Source: Balanoglossus misakiensis (Eukaryota > Hemichordata). Taken from it: 64,000 nucleotides of DNA. The translations under genes were made by a program, and so were the position numbers. The notes below the pieces were generated by a model that made no database searches, was not told the DNA's origin, and saw only the letters and a list, made by a program, of their open reading frames with translations. Positions 48,901-59,966 of the stretch are shown here, piece after piece (within the stretch, counting starts at the first letter, position 1; every line of letters starts with the position of its first letter). The DNA lies in NCBI GenBank assembly GCA_040954595.2, contig CM082580.2:6820001-6884000 (forward strand), read 5' to 3'.

Positions 48901-51900
48901 GGGCCTTCCTCCCTCAGCTCGGTAAAGCGCCGACGCCCACGGGGCTGATTTTGGATCCCCGCACAAAAGCGGTCGTTCTGAACGGCAAGCCGGGCCATTT
49001 ACAGTTCTACGCCATGCACACCGACAAGCAACTCTACAATGTGAGTTCCCCGTCCATATTTCTTGTACGTGTAGTAGTATCATGTAGGTGTCATGGAAAC
49101 CATCCAGATTTATAAAGCTGTGTAGGTGCTCATCAGCAGTGTTGTAATACAGTTGGTTCTCACGTGACCAATGTGACAGTTGTGTGATTTTCTTTTCTTT
49201 TTTTTTTTGCAGCTTGACATTGTTTGCCAGAATTACGTCTCTTCGGCAAATCTGGACAAACCCATCATACACACGGAAGTGGAAAATGCAGCGTTTGATT
49301 CCCACGGCGACTGGCTAGCAACGGTGGAGAGGAGGGACGACGGGGAGACGTCCATGGAGATGAGATTGAAATTCTGGCAGTGGGTTCAAGAAAAACAAAG
49401 GTATGATGGGGCTGTAGTGGGTTACACAAATAATTAAAATATCAGGAGTTACAGCTACCATCCGTGTTAGATCAGTCATGTTATCAGTAGTGAAGATAGG
49501 CCTATATATATAAGTGATATCCAGAACAATATGCATTTCAGAAATTTTATCTCTAGTGTCTCAAGTGATGAGTTTGGACTTCCCTGTTTTTGTTTGCACA
49601 GAAAGTGTTATGGTATGTATTATATACAAACAAATGCATGGTGAAGAGCTGGGTGTGTATTTTCTTGTGACACTGACAGACACCTCCCTTTTCTACCCAG
49701 TTTTGTTCTCAACACCTGCGTGGAGCTGCCGCACCAAGCCAAGGTCACCGACCTCTGCATGAGGCCCTACAACAACCAGCTGGATTCCGCGCCCATGGCT
49801 GTGACTGCCAGTCGAGACAACAAATTCAAGATTTGGACTCTGGTGGATGACACTGATATCTATCGTGAGTAGAAATTTTTCTGTGTGGAATGGTACCCAT
49901 AGAGTAAATGTCCCCTGGGGATGTTGGAGGGTGGGGTGAGACTGTCCTAGACCCGTCGATGCTCATGGTATCGCCATGAGAGTATTTGTCACTGACATCA
50001 CCAGAGACAAGTCATCAGATCTGTTTAAGCACAAAGGAACCAGCATGCATCTCTGACTGATCTCAGAAATAACCTCATATCTGCTAATCTTGAAAAAAAA
50101 ATCAGCTTGAAACTTTTCAGGCTTCTGAAAAACGAATATACAGTACTGAAGACATAAGTGAAGTCATGTCCAGAGTCTCTGCTGGCTAGACTACTTAACA
50201 TGTGGGCATGTCATGTAATGTGGATGGTCTGCAACAATGACAATGTGCAAAGGGGATGAGCTTTGGGTGCTTTAAAGTACACAATGAACCCTGATGCTTG
50301 TTTTGGTCATGCTCACGGTCAGTCTTGGTCCAACTTTATTTTTCTGGTGTGTGAATTTCACAGGCAAGAACGAATGTTGGAACTGTCAGTCGGTCGGCTT
50401 CTACCACGACCTACCGGCCGACAGGGCTGCCTTCTCCACGGACGGCTCGCTGCTGGCCGTGGCGTTCCAACAGTCCATAACACTCTGGGATCCAGACCTG
50501 AATGACTTGAAGACGGTGCTCTGTCAGCCTCCACTGAGTGGTAACAACGTCAGGTAAGGCGCTTGTATTGTGTTGTCAGTGTTCTCGTTACACGTTAAAC
50601 AGAAAGGTCCTCTATTTGAGGCAGGCGATGGTAGTAAAACAACGCAAATGTTTTAATATGACTTTGTCATTCAATATTACATACATATGACATCCATGAC
50701 TTCATAGAGAGCATTGATGGGGAAAACACATTTAAAATCTTGCAGAATACAAATCGACCCTTCCACTTTTTGTTTTTAGGTGTCTTCACTTTGGTACTGG
50801 TACATCTTCCCAGTATCTGGTTGCTATGACAACTGAAACTCTGACAGTGTGGAATCTTCTGACATGTTCAGGTATGTAATCCAGTGCCAAGCTGAAAATG
50901 CAGTGTTGTGTCAGATAAATCCTAGCTACATAAATTCTTTCACCCAACAATTTATTCTTATTTTTCTCCACCAATTCTCATTCCTGTGTTCTTTGTAGCC
51001 ATAGATCATTGAAAGCTGTTTTTTTTGTGAATTTTTGGATGCACTCGAACTGATGAAATAATTTCATATAAATATCACACCTATTTCCTTTTTACTGTTT
51101 TTTTCACCGGTGTCTTCTAATTTCTTTCAGTGCACTGGATGGTGAACCAACATATTGTGTGCCTGGCGAAAGATCCGTCGACTGAGTTCTTTGCTGCCAT
51201 TGCTGAGGAGTCTGAAGGTAAGAGGGAGACGTACAGACAGAGAATGAGACACACAGACACTGAAGCAGCTAGTCTGTAAACAGGGGGAAAAAAAGTGATA
51301 TTCTTGATCTACACATGAGTTTAATCCCTTGGTCAATGAGTGTTGTCAGCTCCGAAACAACCAGTGAAATGAACATTTGTGTTGTGCAATGAATACTAAT
51401 TTTTGGGTGGTGTCTCGTTTGCTTTTCATGGATGGTTATTTTGGCAGTGTTCATCTTCAAAGCAAGTGAACAGATACCGGCGTACACGTACAAGACGGGC
51501 AAGTCGTTCGTCACAGCGGCCATTTTCGTGCCTCATGTCAAGGAGCATCTCTGCAGCAGCGATGCCCTGCCGTGGCAACAGAAATCCCAGCTGTACCTGC
51601 TGGACGACAGGCAGCAGGTTTTGACGATCAGGAGTGAGGAAGAGTCGTTAGATTTGGAGAGGCAGAATTCGGCTAAATTGGTGAGTGCCATATACAGTAT
51701 AAGGGAATGCCTGAACCAGAGACAGAGAGAAGTGAGAGAAAGAGATTGGTTTAATGTCAAACAATTCCATTGTGTCTAGACACCTCCAAAAGTATACAGT
51801 GAGTGGACCATGTGTACCAACAGATTTTTCACAAATGAAAAGTTAGTTTGTCTTTCAGTCAAAATTTTATCCTCTAAACTTTTTTGCTTTTTCCCCCTTC

Positions 51901-52867
51901 CACAGAGTGACATCCAAGGAAATCTGCCCCAGACGCCATTTTCTGTGCTGCTGGCGAAAAAAGAACAGGAGAAGGCAATGAAGACACTGGGGGCAGTCTT
52001 ACATGGAACTCCAAGTGCAGCAGCAGTCCGAGAGGTCTGTTGAAGACGGTTTTGTCGTTGTTGTTGTTGTCATTATTATTATTAATTCTTAATTTAATTA
52101 TTTTGTGTCTTTAAAACTGCATTACACTTCAACTCAGTGCTCTGTACATGTACAAAAACAAAATATCACAAATCATGAGCAACTGTCGCTTGACGGATGC
52201 AATCCTGGCCAGCTTTTATCAACAGTGTACTCGCTAAACACTAATAAGTTGTTCCTGTTTTGAATGTCGCAGATGTTGGACACCCCAGCCCACGTGCTAC
52301 CACCAGTCAGTTCTCTGTGCAGTTCATTCATGAAGACGTTGCTTGTGTCAAAGTCACTCAGGTAGGTGCAGATGTACTCTGTCCTTATATATACCACATA
52401 ATTTGCATACATGTAAAATGCTGAAAGTAGCTGTATGGGTTTGTGTTAGAAATCAAAGTGAGTCCAAATATAACCTATGCACTCAAATGAAGCATTTCTG
52501 ATCAAATGGGAATGCAGTGCTCTTAAGCGCTATTTTTAAAAGACAAACATTCAGTTGCCGATTTGATTTGCGACTCGTAACAAGCAAAATAATTTACGTG
52601 GTCCCCTCTTCGTTTTTCTCCAGAAATGAATCAGAGGACGCCTCGGACGAGGACAGTAGTGATGACCAGGACACCGACTCTGACGACTCAGATATGGATG
52701 TTGATGAGGTACCAACAGAGCATGCTCCACAAACTGACCAATCACAGACAGCAGACACACAGGAGTTGACCTTGGTGACCCGAGATCCAGTTGATGTCAA
52801 GAGACTTTCGAAGGCATCGCACAGCCGATTCTCTTGGCTCAGAGGGTATTTTAACGAAGTGAAATAA
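45967..52867 (+). CDS. WDR75: WD repeat protein 75 (UTP17, small-subunit processome)
   Basis: Nucleolar t-UTP/UtpA subunit required for pre-rRNA transcription and 18S maturation. Seventeen exons join without a frame break: 45967-46052, 46602-46731, 46982-47047, 47204-47279, 47450-47708, 48003-48187, 48403-48558, 48847-49040, 49213-49400, 49701-49864, 50364-50553, 50780-50871, 51131-51217, 51448-51680, 51906-52034, 52273-52361 and 52624-52867. They give 855 residues (human 830). Matches to vertebrate WDR75 run throughout: SSLDGTVKQWDYNDGILLK, FTCVACHPTEYCIATGD, FLPRLGAPI, DPRTKAVVLNGKPGHLQFY, GDWLATVERR, FSTDGSLLAVAF and LDTPAHVLP. Two WD40 propellers are followed by a helical region and an acidic Glu/Asp/Ser tail. 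All introns have GT..AG borders; the exon 15 donor (GAG|GTCTGT) is weak. AATAAA overlaps the stop codon and recurs at 53218-53223. Confidence 0.97.
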
Positions 52868-53653
52868 ATCCATATATTCATTATTCATTTATTCTCACTT
52901 TTTTGAAATGCTGTCTTAAGTCAGTTGGAAAGTACCACAAATGTTTTCACCAATATTGTATATGCTTTAGAAAGATATCATTTTATTATAAAGGTAATCT
53001 ACAATTAGACTATAGGCTTTGAAATGAATTATATTTTTAAACAGCAAACTAAATGTACACAAGGGTACATTTGACACGCATACATGTACATGTATGGTCT
53101 TTGAAATTAGAGGTAGAAAACTAAATGATATTCAGTTTGAAATTTAAAAAAGGTTTTCATTAATACAAAATGATTGTGTATCCAGCACATTCAAATTAAT
53201 CGCATATCACATTATCAAATAAATTATGTATAAAAGTGATTTTATGTCGTAGCAATTCAGGGCAGCCACCCTGGGATTTACCAGAACAGCTATGGTGGGT
53301 TTGGAAATGCTAGTGTCTTTCTGTGTTACACTGAGTATGGCTATACTACCTGAAAACTACATCCAATGGAACCTGCCAATAACTTAACACTGATGGTTTC
53401 TGCTAGCTTGCCACACAAATATTTATAAAAAAATCTAAGTACGTCAACGGTCATCTTTCACACATATGTTGAATGTGGCCATCTGGACAGTGACACGACA
53501 CTTTGTCATACATATCGCTGTTGGTCCGTATTATGCATATGGTGTATGTACTGAATTTTGTGATGGAGGCCGTGTATTAATGACGTGAGTCCGTGTAACG
53601 CTGGGAACACGCAGATCTGTACGCAGCTCAGGGCTACACTGAAGTACAGCCCT
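52868..53653. other. Convergent 3' interval between WDR75 and SLC40A1
   Basis: 786 bp between two facing stop codons. It carries plus-strand AATAAA at 53218-53223 and minus-strand AATAAA at 52982-52987 and 52888-52893, so the two 3' UTRs may overlap. No coding content. Confidence 0.6.
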
Positions 53654-56630
53654 TCACACGTTTGTGATCTCTGTCTCGGTGTTATCTGACCGAGTGTATC
53701 CGGTACCTCTGCCCCTCTTGCCGGCCAGTTTCTCAAAGTGACACAGGTGGCCGCGGGCCTTGTACGAGTACATGGAGTACATCGACCCTCCGAAGCACAC
53801 GAAAACAAACGACAGCAAGATGAGAACTCCGAACGTCCGAGCCTGCGGCGCGATGATGACGAACATGAACTGCAGCATGTCCATCATGCCGTTGAGGGCG
53901 TTCTGCACACCGTTGACGACCCCTCGCTGGGTCTCCAAGACGTGTTCCTGGATGAGCTGTGTCACGGTCAGATCGAACATCCACATTCCTGCAGTAGAAA
54001 TGAAATGGGACTGTGTTAGTGTTTTATCACAAGCAAGCAGACTCCATCCTAAACTTGTGTTCTCATCAGCGTTTTCCATGATCAGGTTTTTCTGAAGAGC
54101 ACGCAACTGTTATAAGCATTTTTGTTGTAGTTCGCCTGGTAATAATAACCCGAAAATTTACTGTCTTAAAATGTATGGTCACCTGTGTAAATTTAGCCAT
54201 GGAAACACTGAATACTGGTCGGAATTCCTCTTAATTCACCTTTTGAAAGGATAGTGGTATGAAAAATCAGATATACCTAGCTTTGCTGTGATCATTCCGA
54301 TGAAGAACAGCGTGATGGACGTGTAGGAATCCGGCGGATGAGGCAGTGGATCATAGGGTGCGTATGTGGTCATGGTGAAGTTGCCGCCGCCGCCGGTGGT
54401 GGTGAAGTTGAACCCCGGCGTGGTCGTCTGCATCAGCGTGGAATTTAATGAAGGGGGAGGATTATCGTTAGACGACAAGTCCAGAGGGCTCCCCGGCGCC
54501 CAGATTGAGAAGACGCACAGCGACAGACAGGCGATGTCTGCCAGCAACGCCCACAGACCAGTCCTCTCCAGCCCTATCTTGCGCCGCACGACCGGAAAGA
54601 CGAGGGTGCCGACGATTCCCAGGAGCGAGGCGACGGCCCGGAGGAGGCCGATAACCCACACCTTCACGCCCTGCGAGTAGGCGTACCCGATGGCCACGTA
54701 GTCGAAGCTCAGCAGATTCATGTAGAGCAGGGCCAACCCGATCCCCGCCAAGCACACCTTGTAGCTCATGTACACCTTCCAGCCCTTGCCGAAGTTGATG
54801 CAACAGCCGCACAGACTTTTCAGCGTCCTCAGCCGCTCCTCTCTCAATTCCTTCTCGTCTTTTATGTCCCTGAATCGCACCTCCTGCGCGGACAGGTTTC
54901 CTTCGCTGTCATGACGACGCTGTTGTTGTTGTTGTTGTTGTTGTTGGCCCCTGCTCAGGTCCTCCCTGGAAACGTTGATTTCTGTGTCGCTGTTCTCGCT
55001 GTCGGACCCCAGGGAGAACATCTTGTCGCCGGGAGTTTCGCCCTCGTCCGGTTGCTCCTCTTCAATTATACTAACGGTCGTCAAATGTTCTTCAGCACCT
55101 CCTTCGGATGATTCTAATAGAGACAAAACCCACACGAATTTTTAGTGCACATCTTCCTAGTAATACATGTACATGTACAGTCAAACCTGTGTTAGTGACC
55201 ACCTCTATATAGTGGCCACTTTGTTACATTCCCTGTGCAATGTACATGTACATTGATTGGCCTGTCGCTAAAGACCACCTGTCTATAAAGGCCAGTTTAG
55301 GAAAGTCCCTCGACTGGCCACTATATAGACAAGGTACAGGTCCCTGTCGCTTCAATTGATCTCAAGAGGATTCTTGCTGATTTAACACTCAAAATAACCA
55401 CTCTATATGGGCCGGAACTTTCTGCTGTGGTGGCTTGGTTTGTTTGTTTGTTGTCGTCGTCGTCATCGTCGTCCAAGGTTCATTGAAGTTGAGACTAACT
55501 TACCAGAAAATGTTGTTCTCTTCTTTACGCTCAAAGCCGGGACTGTCGTGAATATCTTCCACATGAGGTAGTACTCTAGCAATCCGGCCAGAAGCGCCCA
55601 TCCGGCGATGACCAACGTGCCGGCCAGCAGAGATCCGAATGTCATCACCCAGCCAATGAAAATGGGTGCGACAATTTCACTGACCAAGTCGATGCGGACC
55701 AGCATAGCGTTCAAACCTGTATGTTTTGAAAATGGGGTTAATGATATCGCATCAGCTATATCATGGGTTTAACTATCCAGTATGTAGGCCTAATGATAGT
55801 TTGCACGAGTACATTCATTCTTCACCATGCGAGCCAAGGTCTGTACATGTCTTAGCAATTAGCAATTTGTCGCCCCAACTTATCCTAGCAACACTTACTT
55901 GCCAGTCTGGCTTTGTCTGTACCGGCCAGGACCACCACCCAGTCTTTCTGTATGGCGATCCTCTCCGCCTGTCCCGCCAGGTGTGTGCAGTCGCCCAGGA
56001 TGATGATGGTCAGGATGACGATGAAAAAGATCACTCCGTCCCAGACCAGCTTGACGTTGCCCTCCCAAAAGAGCAACATTGAGAGTAACGAGGCGCAGAT
56101 GATCAGCGAAGAGTTTTGCAGCAGGAGGGATATTCGGATAACTATAGGAATGAGAGAAAGGAAATATGTCGTGTCATTTATTTTGTGGGAACCGCTTCAT
56201 ACTCAACGTAGCCTCTCTCTCTCTTTGTCTGTCTTTTTGTCTGTGTCGATATTGTTTCAGCGTCTACAAACAACCGACGAATCTAGACCTTTTTATATTA
56301 TTTCGAGATTCAGTTTGATTAACATGCGTTAAACTTAAAGCTGTTGCTTAGAGTTACCTTTAAGTCGCTGGTTCCTGTCGACCCATTCTCCGATGGCAGG
56401 GCCAAACAAAAGTGACGAAGCACATATCGTCAGACCGTAGATGGCGATCACTCGGAGAGATTCCATATCAATGGCAACCAAGTACATGCTTATGGCGAAT
56501 GTCCACATGCGATATCCCTGTAAGGGTGTGTACATCACGATAATGTTTGCAATTTCCTTTTAATACAGTAATGATGGTGGTGGTGGTGCTGTTGTTGTTG
56601 TTGTTGTGGTGGTGGTGGTGGTGGTGGTGG

Positions 56631-56695
<65 letters not shown>

Positions 56696-58310
56696 ACGAC
56701 GACAGAATTGGTTTAACTTGAACTTACCCATGTCGATAGTGCTTGGCAGCAATAAATAAGGAAAGCTGGACTTCTGAAATATATGCAACATCCTCGATCT
56801 GTAAGGAAAAAGATACGTGGTTTCTGTGTTTACTCCTTCGCATGTTTCGGACATTTTTGTTCATATAGTACGCACGTGGGAAACGGCACATAACACATCA
56901 CATTTATTTGTATCTTGTCACGCACATATAAGTATACGTTAATGATTTCCCAAATTTCCCACTTTATATTGTAGTCTATTGGGTGTTGTACGTGAGTGGA
57001 GTTGAGTGCGAGAGTTCATACACGATGTACCATTCCGTTCTATGCGCATGTAATTAAAAGTGGGAATGCAACATTTTCATTGTACATGTACTTTGCATTT
57101 TCCCATGGTGGCGACCATATTCCTCTGCGGCAAAGCTTTAATATTTTTCTGGTCAAAACTTGCATATGCGCTAATTTTGGGGTTTGTATATATAATTCAC
57201 TGCATACAAATGTATGGTCTGATATTAATCATGATGAAATAAGTTTAAATAAAGATATCAAGCTAATACAATAACATTATTGTGGCGGGTAGGTTACACT
57301 GAGCTACATGTCTATGCTCATTTCTTTCTGTTGTGAACCAGTTTATCTCGTTTGTAGTGGGGTGGAGGACTGTTGTCCGATGAATGGAAAACGTGGCTCG
57401 ATTCCCAAGCCTTAGACAATGCCGGGATAATGAACACAGGCGTGTTACTACATGATGCACGCGCATATTGGGCGTTGTTGTGACAACGACCCCATCGCAT
57501 TGCACATTCGAGGGGTGCAGTCCCTCCACTGTACTGTGGGTGTGGTAGAGGCACCATGTTTACAGTTGTTTTGGGGTCTTTGCTGTTCTCGCCTGCCGTT
57601 GTCGCCTCTGCGGTAACAGAGGGACAAGAACAGGCGAGGACAGGTCCATCTCAACAGCTGATCTTAATCAGATTGGCATTGACACTGATTCAAGTCAAGA
57701 GCTCAATAAAAGTGTCCATATATACAGTAAAGCCAGCAATTGGCTCACAGCCATATCGCGTGACTGCAGAAGTTACGTTAATATGGTATGGAGGTATCTC
57801 TCAGTACCTCCATGGTTAATATTGATCACCAAATTGGTCCCGCAGAAGAATTCCGATAACGAAAGGAAATTCCTGACCTCATAGATAATAGTTTTATTTA
57901 TATTTCTTGCCACTGGGTTAGTGTAACGGCTGATCGAGCATAGACCCTCGGCTTCTTTTTAAAATGTTGCTTCTATTATAATGCACCAAGAACGAGGACA
58001 ATACAAAGCAGTTTTAGAGTCAGCAATTCGGACACTGCTTACCTTTGAAGACAGCGGTCTTGGACTTATGTTGGAACTGCAGTTGCATGTTGTTCAAAAG
58101 AACCTCTGTGTCGGCGTGGCTCGTCGGGACCTCGCCGAGCGGCGTCGACTGCCGCAGATCCAAGTCCAGAACATCGTCGTCTTCGCTGTCGGAACCCAGG
58201 CCCCCGTCGCCGGCGTGGTAGTGGTCGTAATTGCTCGCCGACGTCGTCGTCGTCACGGCGGCGTTCCCGCCCAGTGCAATCGTAGAGAAGCCGTCATCGG
58301 CGCTGGCCAT
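53654..58310 (-). CDS. SLC40A1: Ferroportin family transporter (SLC40), divergent at metal-ligand positions
   Basis: MFS-type transporter of the family that exports ferrous iron. Seven exons join in frame: 58043-58310, 56728-56798, 56358-56517, 55899-56141, 55504-55716, 54277-55113 and 53654-53988, giving 708 residues (human 571). Family landmarks: CQALSTWGYRMW, GEWVDRNQRLK, IAIQKDWVVVLAGTDKARLAS, VMTFGS, FDYVAIGYAYSQG, MFDLTVTQL and RGVVNGVQNALN. The extra length is an acidic cytosolic N-terminus of about 90 residues and a long central loop with nine Gln (about 375-383); both contain LGSDSE. Positions aligning with the human iron ligands are all changed: Asp39 to Tyr115, His43 to Thr119, Cys326 (also the hepcidin contact) to Tyr457, His507 to Gln637. 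Overall homology is clear, but iron export by the vertebrate mechanism is doubtful. It is convergent with WDR75, as in human. A 5' non-coding exon may exist. Confidence 0.9.
54921..54947 (-). repeat. Coding CAG/CAA repeat (poly-Gln)
   Basis: Nine consecutive CAA/CAG codons in the central cytosolic loop of the ferroportin homologue. Probably length-variable between alleles. Confidence 0.85.
55204..55329. mobile_element. MITE-like element with 15-bp inverted ends
   Basis: TCTATATAGTGGCCA at 55204-55218 and its exact reverse complement at 55315-55329 bracket about 126 bp. Inside and just outside, the words GACCACCT and GGCCA recur with 76-bp spacing (55197-55204 and 55273-55280), so the block is also an imperfect tandem duplication. 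It lies in SLC40A1 intron 5. A family assignment would need genome-wide copies. Confidence 0.5.
56571..56694. repeat. (GTG/GTT)n(GAT)n compound microsatellite
   Basis: GTG, GTT and GAT units in SLC40A1 intron 2, only about 35 bases from the end of exon 2. The reverse-strand poly-His ORF is an artefact of this repeat. Confidence 0.95.
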
Positions 58311-59254
58311 TTTCTGGTCAAGGCCCGGTCACCCAAGTGAGGCGTACACACTGCAGACTGACCTTCCGTGCATGCGAATTACACCTAGGCGGAGATTACG
58401 CATACGAGACATGTACTGAGGGACACCTTGCTCGATTTGAGGTTCGGCCGGAGGGTGGTCATGAATCAGTGCAATCTCACATGGTTTAGAGTACATACAG
58501 TGCCAATTCCCACGAACGTGTATGTATATAGTGCTGTGAACTGTTAACTGACCCCACGCGCGATTCAACAGATAAAAATGATGTCGACTGGAGAAGCAGC
58601 AATTATAATGGCAACCTTCTTGGTGTATATTAACCACAAAGTCTACCTGAACAGTTTACCAACAGGTCACCTGACATGTCTTCTGGCATTGTTCACGAAG
58701 TGATCTTTGATCGCCATAATTTTAACCTTTGACCGGTAGTAAAACATAATTAATCATACGCTGGGTGCGGTTTACATCCTTCGTTACTTGTCAAGTCTCA
58801 TGATTTTTTTTCTGAAGTATTTCTGTTCTGTGTATCTTCGTATATATGCGTGAAAGACAGATAAAATATCTCAGCTTACTAGTATCAGCAAAGCCAGAGC
58901 AAAGTGCAGGTCACGATTTCACAGAAATGAAACTTTCTCAGCAGTATTAGTGGCGGGTAGGCGCTGGTCTCCGAATGTCCACTTCTGATATTTTATATGG
59001 AACCCCCCCCCCCGGCACACCGCGACCAGAAGAAGAACCACCTGTTGCACCCTGTTGTTACAGCGCCACTACCGGCGACAGAGTTCTTACCATTCATAGT
59101 GGTGCTTGTTGGCCAATCATTAGCGAAGACGGTCATAATCCGTGGTTTTAAAGAATAATGTTTATTTTTTACAATTTCAAGATCACCGAAATTCAACATT
59201 TAAACAGAAGAATAGATTCACACACAATTCAGCGTTGTTGGAATACTCTACGAC
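58311..59254. other. SLC40A1 upstream region and EctD-like 3' flank
   Basis: Probable 5' UTR and promoter of the ferroportin homologue. I looked for an iron-responsive element (CAGTGN loop with paired stem and bulged C) on the transcribed strand; the one CAGTGT, near 58346-58351, has no pairing stem. An 11-base C run lies at 59003-59013. A single CTTTGATC is at 58705-58712. Confidence 0.5.
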
Positions 59255-59260
59255 TTTATT
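59255..59260 (-). terminator. Candidate polyadenylation signal, EctD-like gene
   Basis: Minus-strand AATAAA about 710 bases beyond the stop codon; plausible but not the only A/T-rich candidate. Confidence 0.4.
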
Positions 59261-59966
59261 CATTTAATGTAATGAAATGACATCATGAAAACAGTATTCA
59301 AGTCGAGGTGTCAATGTCAAGTTAAAGCACTCCACCAGAAGGGGGACTATCTAAAATCACCGGCATTGGCAAAACTAAGAAAATTACAGCTGCGAATCCA
59401 AGGAGTAATCTCTTCGCGCCGGCAAAGTATCGGCTTTGTTTAGCAAACTGTTGATCACTCCTCAGAATTATAATTTTAAGCTATTCTATTATTATTTGAA
59501 ATAATCAAATTTTAAATAATGTACTTACTAAACTTAACATACTCTTCGCTGGGTTGGGATAAGCATTTTGGCATAATGTTTCAGTGGTGTTGAACTCACT
59601 ATGTACAAGCTGTGGATTTTTTATGATAACAAAAATTAAAGTGGCATATGTGTATTTAAGAACCTAGTGGCAGTGTGAAAGCGTTTGATCAAACCTCACT
59701 AACAGTTCTTACGATAAAATAGATGATATCACTATGATTTGCAGCGCTGTGCCAATCTCTTAGTAAATAGAAACACTTGGAGAAACAGGCATATTCTATT
59801 TTGTAAAACATATATATCTGATAATGATATCCAGTAAATTAAGATATTTAAATTCGGGTGTTGCACCTAGTCTATTCGGAGATTCTATCGTGTGTGTTTT
59901 CTTTTTTTAAATGACGTAGTTTAGCCTTTGATTTTGTAGTTCGGGGTCGATCACGAAATATTGAAT

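Noticed and set aside
49565-49676. Box C/D snoRNA in a WDR75 intron (GTGATGA ... CTGA)
   Set aside because: Spacing is about 112 bases, the D box is too close to the 3' splice site, no terminal stem forms, and both boxes are short words expected by chance.
58311-58700. Iron-responsive element in the ferroportin homologue 5' UTR
   Set aside because: The one CAGTGT on the transcribed strand (about 58346-58351) has flanks that do not pair and no bulged C, so the IRE structure is absent. A more distal non-coding exon was not excluded.
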